DNA from: Paracyclopina nana
Lineage: Eukaryota > Arthropoda > Copepoda > Cyclopoida > Cyclopettidae
Assembly: GCA_019096065.1 (NCBI GenBank)
Contig: JAGUCH010000001.1
Span: 10,478,001 to 10,542,000 of the forward strand
Length of the DNA stretch: 64,000 bases
Direction: 5' to 3'
Shown here: positions 11,301 to 21,536 of the stretch, in pieces
Numbering within the stretch: the stretch's first letter is position 1
Layout: the number at the start of each line of letters is the position of its first letter
Notes under the pieces: generated by a model
What the model was told of the DNA's origin: nothing
The model's input: only the letters and a program-made list of their open reading frames with translations
The model's database searches: none
Program-made: the position numbers and the translations under genes

Positions 11301-14074
11301 TAAAGAAAGAAAAATAGTTAAGAAGGAATGACTGGGATTTGAACCCTAGACTGCTGAATCAAGAGCCAAGCGCTCTAACCATTGTGCCATAGGAGCACCT
11401 CTGCTAGTTAAAACTTAAAAGTCTTTTTTATTGCTCCCAAACAACGGGATGCTAGCTCATGAGAGCCACTGACATTCACATAGCAACTAAAAACCGAGCA
11501 GTATTTTCTAGGGCACGGGGCAGCCCGGTAACTTCATTAAAACACTCAAAAATTGTATTACAGAATTTAAAATTGTATATTTTGAGCTAGGGCACGTAAA
11601 GTAGGGTCATTAAATAGCTGACCTCGGATTTTAATGACCCTACTTTACGTGCCCCAGCTCGAAATAAATAACTACAAAATTGTAGGTAGATGGCATGTTT
11701 TTTTTATGATACTGTTCTCTATAGTCCTTGGATCGACACAACAAATCAGCTTTGGATAGACTACAACAAGATTGTATCTTTGGGGGTGGCAAAATATGTT
11801 TATCCTTCTAGTCCATCCATAGACTGTATGTTTTAGCAGTCAATCCAAGGACTCCTTCATCATCAGAGCGGTTGATCCAAGTATAGTTCTGAATTGTTGA
11901 TGCAAGAACTGTAAGTTTTTATGGTCAATATTTGTACTATCTGTGACATCCAGTGACAGTTTTGTATGCTCTAGTCGATCCAAGTATGGCCACCCATTAG
12001 GGTCATCAGTGTGATCAGTATGTTCAGTGTGAAAAGCATGATTAGTGCCAATCAGTTTCAAAGTGTTCATCCAGATCAGCTGCTCAGTATGTTTAATGTG
12101 TACAGTATGATCAGAAAGACTAACAAAGTCCATTTTGTCACAATGATCAGCAAGAGTGATCACTAAAAAAATATTTAGAAATGATAAGTAGGCTTGAATG
12201 AATTATCTATTTTAGCTCAAATAAAGCCTTCACTGGCGCACAGTTGGTTGGGCCAGATGGCCTTCCATGGCCATCTAGAACAAACGAGACATTGCATCAA
12301 GTCTTCATGTGGTCACTGATCATTCTGATAACAGGGAACAGCTTATCATGCTGATCACATTGAATTCATTGATCCCCATGACCACTCTGATCATAATGAA
12401 CACTCAGATTATACTGAACACTTTGATCATTCAGATAACTCTCAGAAGCAGCCATCCAAAAAAGTGACTAAGGGCAAAAATGACACTTATAAAAGATGTG
12501 GAGAATGCAAAATTAGGGCTCCACACAAAAATTCACTTCATTTGGCTAAGGCCTGCTGAAGATATTGCAAATTAACCAAAAACGCTCATAAACATGTACC
12601 CTTGAGAGTCCAAATCGAGAAAAAAGTCATTTATAAAAGTTGTAGCCCTGGCAAAATGGGAGCCACACACAAAAATTCAGCTCATTTCGTTAATTGGGAG
12701 CGGAGAAAAATGGAAGTCTGTCATTTGGCGGAAAATCAAAAAATGCCGCTAATAAAGATCATGCGCTATGGGGAGAGGAGTGCACGTGCCAAATTTCAGG
12801 TCGCCTGCTCAAAGTATATGCACAGGGCTCCCAAATAAACGTACTAGTTTTTATATGGCCATCCCCTTTTGTCTAAAAGTGGTTCAAAATATCTGGTTAC
12901 CCAGCAAATGTTGAGTTCTTGTCTTGCTAAGCGGAAACTCGCGTGCGCGCACAATTGACCGCAAGGTTTGACCTGCAACTGAGCTATCTTTTTTAGGGCT
13001 ATTTTCCAGATAAAATCAATCAAATTTCAACATTTAATAGTAATTTAGGGATTCAGAACCGTCACGAAGCTGACAAAAATGTCAATACTTTCCTGATGAC
13101 TCGTCCATGTAACAGTATTGTTACATTTTAATCAAAATGATAACCTTTGAATGTTTTTAGGACACGACCTTTCTGACGAAACCTGAAGTTTTGAGGTATC
13201 CAATATTCCTTCATTTTTTTACTTAAAAATCCTGACTTCGTTTATTTCTTTTTTTCAAGAGTGTTTCAAAGGTTTTGCGAAATTCAAGATATTCCACATA
13301 AAAAGACAAATATGACTTATGAAGACTTGTGTACTATAGTAGTCAAGTACTCTGACCTGTGTAAATGCCCAGAGCTGAAGGTGAGCATGTCTGCACAGCA
13401 GAGAATATTGGAAATGAAAAAATGTCCAATACAATTTCTTTTTGCTTCAAGAGCGATGATATCCATTTAAATTCCGTTTCCTGAATTCCCACATTGAAAG
13501 CCCACTCGCTCACCTTGAAGTTTTAATTCCGATTCATGAAATAATCCACAAAAAAAGTTAAAAGCTAATTTGATGAATTGTTTGCAGGAAAATCCCTTTC
13601 GGAAACGGATTTGCAAGGTGTTTTCAGCCGACGATTCTGGAAACTTGACGTTCGACCAGTTTGTTTACCTGTACTCGGTGTTTAGCGACAGAGCTCCCAG
13701 AGAAATGAAGGTTCAATTTGCATTCAAGATATATGGTAAAGATACATAAGCAAAGCAGTATTATTCATGCTTTCATCGAGCCATTTCTTCAAGATTTCGA
13801 TGGTGATGGCTACATCGGTGCCTCGGATATTGAAAACACAGTCAAGCTAGTCACACAGAATGAACTGAATCACGATGAAATTGAATCAGTCTGGGAAAAG
13901 GCGAGCTCCATTGTTGCATTAACTCTAGCATACTTTTGAAGTGCAATAACTCATCGATTTTAGGTATTGATGGAAGGGGACATTGATGATGATCAACGCC
14001 TCTCTCCCAATGAATTTGGCCACGTAATTACGAAAAGTCCTGATTTCCTCACGACCTTTCACTTTGGAATCTGA
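5307..14074 (+). CDS. cib2: Calcium and integrin-binding protein, CIB2-like
   Basis: Six exons: 5307-5357, 13161-13195, 13260-13380, 13588-13735, 13794-13900, 13964-14074; 190 aa, close to the 187 aa of vertebrate CIB2. The protein starts MGNKQTVFTEEQLENY, the family N-terminus, with Gly2 as a likely myristoylation site. It continues through ENPFRKRI, FSADDSGNLTFDQFVYLYSV and APREMKVQFAFKIYD. Two calcium loops are visible: DFDGDGYIGASD at about residues 119-130 and DIDDDQRLSPNE at about 160-171. The C-terminus SPDFLTTFHFGI matches the family ending. In animals CIB2 acts in sensory cells, notably with the mechanotransduction channel, and binds integrin tails. Intron 1 is about 7.8 kb and contains an antisense USP-like gene and several repeats. 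The donor after 13900 is GC (GCGAGC), so this intron is GC-AG. An AATAAA lies at 14488-14493. Confidence 0.93.
5505..5768 (-). repeat. tRNA-headed SINE, copy 1 (in CIB2-like intron 1)
   Basis: About 265 bp closely matching 46451-46714 in the same orientation. On the minus strand it begins with a tRNA-like head: an A-box-like TTAGTACACTGG near 5747-5758 and a B-box GGGTTCGAATCCC near 5702-5717. The body follows, with the shared stretch that reads gcggtgggttcactacatac on the plus strand. Two unlinked copies with a pol III promoter layout support a SINE rather than a lone tRNA pseudogene. Confidence 0.7.
6145..6560 (+). repeat. Left arm of a large inverted repeat
   Basis: About 400 bp whose reverse complement recurs at about 12480-12875. 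The outer edge starts near AAAGGGGATGGCCATATAAA and proceeds inward through segments mentioning tttgggagccctgtgcat and cggctcccattttgcc. The arms bound about 6.7 kb that includes the USP-like gene and the minisatellites. The open frames in the arms (for example 6187-6483 minus) differ by several amino acid changes between arms, so they do not look like conserved protein. No clear target-site duplication is visible. Confidence 0.75.
6828..8718 (-). CDS. Ubiquitin-specific protease (USP, C19)-like protein, nested in CIB2-like intron 1
   Basis: Deubiquitinase-like gene antisense to its host. Exons: 8718-8453 (start MGPYRLERASYYL), 8401-8125 and 8075-7769 (an acidic region, SKADGDDDDDNDSN) join in frame. 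A Cys-box-like stretch (LCWFSAGLTAFLWAVRK, about 7600-7650) is followed by 7549-6828. The last exon carries a two-Cys pair (CQACLKMF) and the His box GSVTSGHYYSIIKSENQYFE with a following NDD. In one continuous frame a TGA at 7554-7556 separates the Cys box from the rest; a 50-bp intron between about 7600 and 7549 (donor gtgatt, acceptor gacaag) would remove it and keep frame. The join between 7769 and the Cys-box exon is not resolved in frame. It may be a working gene, a decayed copy or transposon cargo. Confidence 0.6.
8940..9265 (+). repeat. Minisatellite A, forward orientation
   Basis: Degenerate tandem repeat of roughly 11-21 bp units built on CACTGGTCCCAGGGTCTCAC variants. It lies just upstream of the USP-like gene. 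A plus-strand open frame through it (8890-9291) is Gly/Ser/Trp-Pro rich because of the repeat and is not called as a gene. Confidence 0.85.
9361..9610 (-). repeat. Minisatellite A, reverse orientation
   Basis: Reads GGGACCAGTGGGATG variants, the reverse complement of the units at 8940-9265. The two arrays face each other across about 100 bp and could form one long imperfect hairpin. Confidence 0.8.
9730..10000 (+). repeat. Minisatellite B, forward orientation
   Basis: Degenerate repeat of about 30 bp built around CTTGGATCGACTAGAACATA and TGTCCTTGGATAG. A few further forward units occur at about 10755-10815 and 11724-11790. Confidence 0.75.
10045..10325 (-). repeat. Minisatellite B, reverse orientation
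   Basis: Units such as CTATCCAAGGACTGT and GATCCAAGGACGATTTGTC, the reverse complement of the preceding array. Further reverse units occur at about 11810-11990. With the forward array this makes an inverted pair centred near 10.03 kb. Confidence 0.75.
11177..11250 (-). tRNA. tRNA-like sequence (pseudogene or SINE head), GCT-type anticodon loop
   Basis: The minus strand reads ATAACTCAGTGGTTAGAGC (D-arm/A-box), then TTGGA-TTGCTAA-TCTAA, a 5-bp anticodon stem with anticodon GCT, then AGTTCAAACCT (B-box-like). The acceptor stem is poor, so I treat it as degenerate. A second tRNA-like unit lies about 75 bp away on the same strand. Confidence 0.5.
11324..11399 (-). tRNA. tRNA-like sequence (pseudogene or SINE head), Lys(CTT)-like
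   Basis: The minus strand reads TATGGCACAATGGTTAGAGCG, then CTTGG-CTCTTGA-TTCAG with a mismatched anticodon stem and possible anticodon CTT, then TAGGGTTCAAATCCCAG, an almost perfect T-arm. The anticodon stem mismatches and weak acceptor stem argue for a tRNA-derived remnant rather than a working tRNA. Confidence 0.5.
11582..11662. repeat. Hairpin palindrome, about 31-bp arms
   Basis: Arms 11582-11612 and 11632-11662 are reverse complements except for about two bases (core GGGCACGTAAAGTAGGGTCA), separated by a 19-bp loop. It is likely a short fold-back or miniature transposon remnant; no target duplication was identified. Confidence 0.75.
12000..12445. repeat. Minisatellite C, GATCA-rich, both orientations
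   Basis: Left half (about 12000-12160) has units like GATCAGTATGTTCAGTGTG. Right half (about 12305-12445) has units like CATGCTGATCACATTGAA and GAACACTTTGATCATTCAG in the opposite sense. It is a third inverted pair within the same block, centred near 12.2 kb. Confidence 0.6.
12480..12875 (-). repeat. Right arm of the large inverted repeat
   Basis: Reverse complement of 6145-6560 with scattered differences. It ends at atggccatccccttttgtc; beyond this the similarity to the left flank weakens quickly. Confidence 0.75.
12935..13130 (+). repeat. Dispersed repeat, shortened fold-back copy
   Basis: Closely related to 47095-47410: both contain attgaccgcaagg, gggattcagaacc and a shared stretch beginning cacgaagctgacaaaaatgt. 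Here the central hairpin seen at 47.3 kb is almost entirely missing and only a short remnant of both arms (gtaacagtattgttacattt) is left. It ends 30 bp before CIB2-like exon 2. Confidence 0.75.
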
Positions 14075-17000
14075 ATATAGTTGTACATTTTGCTGATTGT
14101 AATCAAGAAATGTTGCCATCTCGACATCAACTAAACCTTATTCACTTGAAGGTAGATCTAACCCAAACCAAAAAAACATACATTTTCTTAAGTGGGATGG
14201 AGTGGGATATCGCTACAAGCATTCTTACAAAATTCAAATATGTAGATTTTTTAAAACTATTTTTGTTGTGGGCAGGTACATGCCAGGATTTTAAATTTGG
14301 GACTAATTAACCTTTGATGGATGTTTCCCTAGTAGGTTTTTTGGTTGGGGTTAGATCTGCCTTCAAGTCAATGTGCCAAGTAAATTAAAATTACATTTCA
14401 GAATTTATTAACGTTGCAAACAATAGAAGCTGGATGAATTAGCTGCATTCCTCAACGAATCCTGAAATTTTGTTTGATTTCATTTAAAATAAATAAATAA
14501 AGACACAGGTTATTCATTCCTCTCGAGTAAATCTAGTCTTCTAGGTTTAGTGAAAAAATGATGCAGGTTCCGTTTTTAACTTTGGCATTTCCTGTAGAAA
14601 TCTATAATTTGGCAGCGTGGGGACAGCATTGCATTGGGAGAAATGATGTTTTATCAACGTGCTGGTTTTCCTGCTGTGCAATGTATCAGGTCTTGCTTGG
14701 GGCTTTGCATCATTAAGTCACAATATCCGACTCCTATTCATTAGCCTAATGGTAAATGCTCTCAACTGTAAAGAAGTAAAATTGTGAATAACATTCAGGG
14801 AATGGCCTCGTTGCCTACGCACTGCTGCTCAAAATGCGCATAAAAAGCAAATGTGGCCAATAAGGGAACATTTTTCATCGAGCAATGTATGTAGCAGAAT
14901 TCAAGACAGGAATGATCACAAAAATGAAACCAGCTAAAGAAGAAAAAATATTGTAAGCTGAAAAAAATCCCACAGACGTCGATCATCTCAGCTTCAACAT
15001 AAACAAAATACCGTTCTCACGTAAAATATAATTTTTAAACAATAAACGTGAAGGAGGCAAGTGATATTTAGAGAACGATGGTTAAAGGTGAGGAATGCTT
15101 TATAGGCCAAATTTGCGCGTGAAAATGCTCTACTTCAAGCTTGTTAAGACAATTTTTCCAGGCCTGTCAAGGCATCCAGTGGGGCGTTCTCATATCGCAT
15201 TTTAGTTAAACCAAAACTGATACTGGTTAGACCAAACTGACTTTTATCCGGACAAAAGTCAGCATTCTTGTAGCGTTTAGTTTAACCAGAATCAGCGTGG
15301 TTTAACTAAAATAAGTTTTGGCTAGACCAAACTGCGATATGAGAACGCCCTAGTGTATCTAGAAGTCAAGACAATCCAGTATTTATGCTTTGCATCAGGA
15401 GACAGGCAAAAATGGAAAAGATCCATCCTCAGAATGCTAGAGGCAATTGAGCAATTGCTTACTTTTTCCTCTCGCTTCAACTTAATCTTCTAATGTATCC
15501 GTCAGGCAGAGAGATAGGGTCGATCTATTACGGCTCGAACAAATGCAACTACTCTTCGCTGGGTGTAGTAGCATTTCTGGCAATTACATATACGTAACTA
15601 CTACGTCTCTAAACAGGGTCGGCTACTCTGAGTGGGTACTTTCGAATTCAGCACGAAATCGTTGCATTGGGAAAACGTACGTATGTTTTCCCTGAAGTGC
15701 GCGAAAAAGACTGCAACAAAAAATGTGGCGTTGACCACTTGGAAATGCAGCATGAGAAGTCAATTATGCCGAGTCAAGTTGAAAAGATGTCCATTAAAAG
15801 GATCTGAAGAGAGTTCTCCTCCCTTCCATGAAGGGAGAGAGTGGAAGTATTTTCATCGCAAAAAGCCAATGTGAGCTTGGTGGGCTCAATGTTATAACGC
15901 TCGAGTAAGTCGTTCCAGCTGATCAGATCCGGTAGAGATAAGAAAGCCAGCGAAGTAAATACAGTTGCTGAGGGTGATCGACCAGAAATACTGATGAAGG
16001 AAATAGCAAAATTCCAGCCACACGCTTCCATCTTCCCCTAAACTGGCTGCTGCACATTTGCATAGTATGCGCACAAAAAGTGCATATAAAATTTTTTTGG
16101 GGGAACCTCGAGAAATAGTTTTTCAAAGCTTTCTAACACCGTTTTTTCAAAGAAATAGTTCAAAATATCAGTGCAGTGCAAAAAATTTGCACTATTGATC
16201 GGGCCTTAACGGTTTTTGTCCTTTTCAAGCATGGAAGAGCTGATACAGCTTAAATGCACCGATACATCTCTGAGATACAGCGGACCATTTTCACCTTGTA
16301 AGAAGAATAAACTATGAATCAATAAATGAAAGGCCACTATGGGGAATTTGAGAATTTTTTCGCAGTTCTCCAGCAGCTTTTCACTTTTTGAAACTTCCCC
16401 ATTTTCATAAGGGCTTGGCTTGATTAATTTAGTTCTCAGTGGACAGGCTGCAGAAAGTATGGTGTAGTACGTAGCACTATAGAATTGCCCGGTCCCCGGC
16501 CCTTGCTACATTCTGTAGTAGTACAAAGGCCTTTGACTGAAGCCTTGGCCTTCGCAGCAGCCTTCGCCGCCGCCGACCTCGGTCGAGTCGACGACGGCTC
16601 GCGTTTCACGAGAAGGAAGGCCGACCGACGACGCAAGGCTCCAAATGTGGGAAGAGGAGCACAACCAGAGCTCGCACTCACAAGTGACAGAGACGCGAGC
16701 ACACGCCTTATACAGGCTAAACTTACTCAAAACGCCTTAAAATAAAGCCACAGTGAAAATCTTGCTCTTTCCTTAGTAAGTGAATCATCTTGAAGCTGCT
16801 TTCTACTTACTTCTAGAAAGCATTTCGTAATAGTGATTAATGATGAGTTGAAGCGTGAGTTGTCAGGGTGATGGTACATAAATATTGAGTTCGGCATGTA
16901 CATTGACTGAACTTTTTTTGGCTTAGGAGAAAACTCCATTTGAGTGCGGTAGCAGTGTGCTAAAGTGTAAGCCTTGTACAATTTCGAGAGCTTGCTTTTG

Positions 17001-17233
17001 CCAGCCAATGCACAGTAGTAGTAGCTGCTTCGGTGGACGGACAGAGCCTTAGACCAAAAGAGAAGCTACTACTAATAACATAGTCGAGCAACAACAACTC
17101 GACTCTGAGCTGCTACTGGTTTCGGTGCTATTTTTAGTTCCTTGTTTTCGCTCAAGGGCGCCACACAACTTTTAAGACTGTTGGGCAGACCGAAAAAAAT
17201 GGTTTCCTGAACATCGAAGCAACAACTGCAGCC
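14075..17233. other. Intergenic region with one MITE; otherwise nothing recognised
   Basis: It contains the CIB2-like 3' UTR and an AATAAA at 14488. Nothing gene-like is recognised between 14.5 and 16.4 kb apart from the MITE at 15182-15350. A GC-richer segment at 16480-16720 with Ala/Arg-rich frames on both strands precedes the EF-hand gene and may be promoter or leader sequence. Confidence 0.5.
15182..15350. mobile_element. MITE with 18-bp perfect terminal inverted repeats
   Basis: Starts GGGCGTTCTCATATCGCA and ends with its exact reverse complement TGCGATATGAGAACGCCC. It is 169 bp, internally rich in (T)AGTTTAACCA/TGGTTAAACT-type inverted segments and has no coding capacity. The flanks CAGTG/TAGTG may be an imperfect 5-bp target duplication. 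The superfamily is not decided. Confidence 0.8.
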
Positions 17234-20200
17234 ATGGCTAAAGAGGTAAGCTTTTTCCCTTGCTACAGTCTTCTACCATTTGCTATGGAAGGAAGGTCGT
17301 TAGTTGTGTGCATGATGACAATTCCACGAGGCTCTGAAGCTGTACATCTGAGTAGCTATATGTAGTGTATGCTGCATATAAAGCTCGTAAAGCAGCAGTG
17401 CTGCGCGAACTCTTAAATTCTTCTAGTAGAAGTAATTGAGCCAACATTGTTATGAAGGCCAAAAAAGGCCTTGAAAGCAATTGGAGCAACATTGCTGGAG
17501 CTGCTGGTTGAGCCTTTCTACCAAATATGGCCTTTTGTTGCACAATGGGGAAACTTTGAAAGCTTCAGCTGTAGTGCTGCTGCGGCTCAGAATACAAATC
17601 TGATATTCAATAATTTTGGGCTAGCTTCCTCTATCTGCGTTGCTGCTTAGCTCCGAGGCCTGGTGCATTTATTATTGACAGCAATGGACAGCAGAAGAAC
17701 ACTTGTTAACTTTTCTTGCCGCGCCACACTTGTGTGTGAAAAAGTGCTCCTACTAATCTTCATATATGTAGATAGTAGCCTTTAAACGATGGGATGCACG
17801 CCTGCGATTGCATTCTGGCCTAGATAAAGCAATTGATGCGATCAATCATTTTTGGGTGTATTTTTATGGGAAAATAAGTAGGAGGGCGAACAACAATGCA
17901 ATATGCGTCAGCAAGCTATATGCACATGGAAAAATCTATCTTTACCAGTAGCTTAAAAGAAAAGTAAGCATCGGATTCCTGTCACGCTACGCGGTTGCAT
18001 GTCACTTCTTGGCTTGCTCTCAATTAAAGGTAATCAATGGCCTATTAGGTGATTAGCTCTTCCATTCAAGTCGTGCCAAAAAATAGTGTACCCATCTCAG
18101 GAGATACTCAAAAGTCCATTCATGGCATTGGCTCGACATCCAGGTATCTTTCTTGAGAAACCATTGCGTCGAGTCAGAATCATGGCTCCATTTATCCTTG
18201 GCAAAGAGTGAAGAAAAAAAAGAGTCAAATGATGATGGCTCTCTTGTTGGCATTGAGGCAAAAACACAGAATTGATGATACTGCTCACTGCTTTTGTCGG
18301 TTGACTCTGCGTTGGCCGACATCTCATGCACAACGATGACAAATAAAATGCTAGGAACGAAGATCCACCATTTTATATTAGAGCGGATGCATTGTACGTT
18401 GAGCGAGCCATCCCATAACTTTTTCCCAATCAAATGTGTGTGTGCAGCTTTCCAATGAATCGGAACTTTGCTCGTTTCCATGCGGAAAGTGAAATCTTTC
18501 CCAGCAGTTTTGCATGATGGGAAAATCCTCTGTTTAATGCACACGAATCTGAGCTGTTGTCAGCAGCGAGCTATGTATAGCATCATTTCACCACAAATCT
18601 ATTTTCTTAACGATGCTCTCCACGGTGCTGTAGCACATCTACGATAGCAGTATATGCACGCAGTGGGATATTTTTTGGCTAGCTATCGAGGCACCCCTTC
18701 GGTTGAGCCAAATATTCTCTTGGCAATTGCAAGTTCTGTAACTGCATGTAATGCTCTTCCAGTTGACCAAATCAACGTCCAACTTGAACGATGTTGTGTA
18801 CAGCGGACGTCCAAAAACCGAAGAGCCTCATGTCAAAAGAACGACCAAGAAGAAGGCCGAGAAGATTGAATACATCGTCAGAGTCGACTTGGTAATCATC
18901 ACTCTTTTTTCACTTATACGAATTTAGGAACTTTTCCCTGTTTCATCACGTTCAGGACGAGCTCAAAATCAATGACGATGAGTTTGAAGACTTGCAAAGT
19001 CTCTACCAACTCTTTGACCTGGACAAAGACGGGATTCTCAACTTCAAAGAATATGAGAAACTTCTCAGATGTCTCGGCTACAGGCTGACAGGTACAGCAC
19101 ATATCTAGCTCGAAAGTTTGGCACAAATCGGAGCATATTCTTCATCTTCTAGAATCACAGGCCAGAATGCTGGCCAAGACAGTTTCCGTGGACAAGACCA
19201 ACTGTAGTGTCTCGTTCAATGAGTTCCTCAAGCTCATGTCCGTTCAGCAGGAAGCGGAGCCAGACCATGAAACCGTAGTCGATGTATTTGCGTAAGCAAT
19301 ACTTCAGTGCTCGCAATTGTCATGGCAATGCGGCAAATGCTATTTTACAAGAAGTTTGATCAATGCGCCACATCAAACGTCATGATTACGTTCTGTTGTC
19401 AGCAGTAATCATGGTTCTATTATAAGGATGCAAATAGATGCATCACAGTGCACACAGGGCCAGTGACGCTTTATTTCGTCCGGTTTGATTTTTCCGTCAA
19501 ATAGAAGCTGCTACAATGGCGCTCCAAAATAATAGCAAAATTTGACTTTTTGGCCTCCCAAAACTTCCAAGGTTGCAAAATGTAGCAGCTAAATTCAACT
19601 GGAATCATGTATTTGAGTGTCAGGGAGACTCTTAAGCCATGAATTGCGGTGATCCATGCTGATCCAAGAAAGTACAGCATATTTTGTTTTAATTTTGTTC
19701 AAGTAAGTGAACAGCTTTTTTGAGGCCAATTTTGGGGCATTTACTATCAGGCAAAATCAACTGCAAATGCTTGAATAATTTCAGTAAGATCAAAAATCAT
19801 ACAGAAATACAAATTGTTATAGGTATCCAGCTTAGAACAGGTTGTTTGTCACCATTTTCTTTGCCATACTTTTTTGCTGCTTTTTTCCAAGTTTTTACTT
19901 GATCTCAAAATCAGGCATTTATGATCAGCTGAACTGAGCTCATATGTCTCTGCTGAGTGAATTTGGATTAGTTGGACCATAAACTAAGTGTTGAAGCAAA
20001 AAAAGTTGAAAAATACTGATTTCCGATTTTGGCCAAAACGGACAAAATGAAGCCTCCCTGGCCTAGTGTGCAGTGGAAAGGCATTGAAAGCTATCTGATT
20101 ACAAAGCCACGCAGCTCACATCTGCCATGGGAGGCAAAGCAGCTGTAGTATTCCAACCAAAAAGTGGCGCATTTATTTTATACATGTACAGCTGCATGGA

Positions 20201-21536
20201 GAACAGACGACGTCTAAAATTGGATTTGAGCCTGGCCAGCCGTCGGATCTGTAGATATGTAGTACATTTCCGAGCGCAAGTATGAATACGAAAGACCACG
20301 CTGACTGAAGATATATAGACTGCATGGGAGAAATACGACAATGTGCCTATACTCTCGCATTTGTCAACCTGTAGTAGATGAGGCTCGTCTTCATTCGACG
20401 AGCGGCACAGAGGAGAGCAATGTTTACTATGCAAATTGCTTTTCTTGCTGGCTTGTTTGTCGACATGCCCCTTTGTTGGGTTTTCAAGGCCTCGCTCCAC
20501 AGGGACCTTTGTCGAAGTGAGCAGGGGAAAAAATTAGCTTGCAGCAGCTATATAGCTCGCTGTCGCAGCCCTGGGCATCATCTCATTTTTAAACTGAGGC
20601 CACGTGCGTAGCAGTATTTTTATAACAGTACTGCCGCATTTTCCCTGTCGGCTGGGCGTGATCTTTTTATTGGCCTTCTGAGCCGAAATAGGCTTGGGCA
20701 CTTTGCTGCAGCCACGCGCGCGCGGTCATTTTTATTGCGGCAACTTTTATAACTAAGTGGCCAAATCCATTTTCAGGTCCTTTGACAGGGAAGGCCTGGG
20801 CAAAATATCCGAGAAGCAATTCATAACGTTGCTCAAGGCAAAGGAGGATATTTCAGACGATGAGATCAAAGAGATGCTTGACGAGTACTACAGGTAGTAC
20901 TGTCATCATCATCATAACATATATTGCATGCATGGCGATTATTAATTCAGGTTAGCCAAGCTGAAAGGTATTACGACGGAGAAGCCCGACCCGCCTTCGG
21001 ACAGCGATGACGACGAAGGCGCCACGGCCCCGCCCCCTCCTCCCCCAGTGAAGTCCCCACCCCCAGGAAAAGGGGGCAAGATCCGTTCAGTGAAGAGTCC
21101 AACCAAAAGCCAGACTGTGTCAGTTGTCGAGGAGGAAAAGTGGATAGATTATCGAGGTAACGAAGTTTTTATTTGCGCAGTACATTCTTTGCTCTACTAG
21201 CTCTCTCGTTCCAGAATTTGCTGCAATGCTGCAACAATAAAGCTTGAATTCCGTCTGGTTCAAACACATTTGAGCGCGGCAAGAAGATGTCCCTTTCAAA
21301 AGACTTCTGCGACTGCAGCACAGAATACCACATAACTGCGAAATCTGAGTGACAAACAGCCTTGTTTCCAATCATCATCCACGTTTCTTTTCCTGGCAGA
21401 AATAATCAGACATTCTCGAGTTTCTTCTCCTCTTCATCTTCCTCCCTATGGTTGTTCATGTGATTGTTCCAACTTTTACCAAAACCTCCTCTATTCATTC
21501 TTACATACTACTACAATGCTACGGAAAAAGATTTGA
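17234..21536 (+). CDS. EF-hand (calmodulin/troponin C-like) protein with proline-rich C-terminus
   Basis: Seven exons in consistent phase: 17234-17245 (MAKE), 18763-18891, 18956-19091, 19153-19291, 20777-20893, 20951-21156, 21400-21536; about 291 aa. A basic N-terminus (KRTTKKKAEKIEYIV) precedes four-helix-pair EF-hand-like sequence. Only the first loop, DLDKDGILNFKE (about residues 68-79), has the canonical calcium ligands. Later loops (VDKTNCSVSFNE and FDREGLGKISEK) are degenerate. The tail has an acidic patch (DSDDDEGA) and a proline run (APPPPPPVKSPPP). It looks like a divergent calmodulin-superfamily member such as a myosin light chain or calmodulin-like protein; I cannot assign an orthologue. 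The last exon (21400-21536) is the least certain: it fits by phase only. Confidence 0.75.

Noticed and set aside
11177..11399. Working tRNA genes
   Set aside because: Acceptor stems and one anticodon stem are too damaged to call functional tRNAs; reported only as tRNA-like.
18053..18544. 163-codon minus-strand open frame in the EF-hand gene intron
   Set aside because: No family motif, no splice or promoter context, ordinary intronic composition; treated as chance.
20099..20500. 133-codon minus-strand frame
   Set aside because: Within an intron of the EF-hand gene; no motif, no conserved features.
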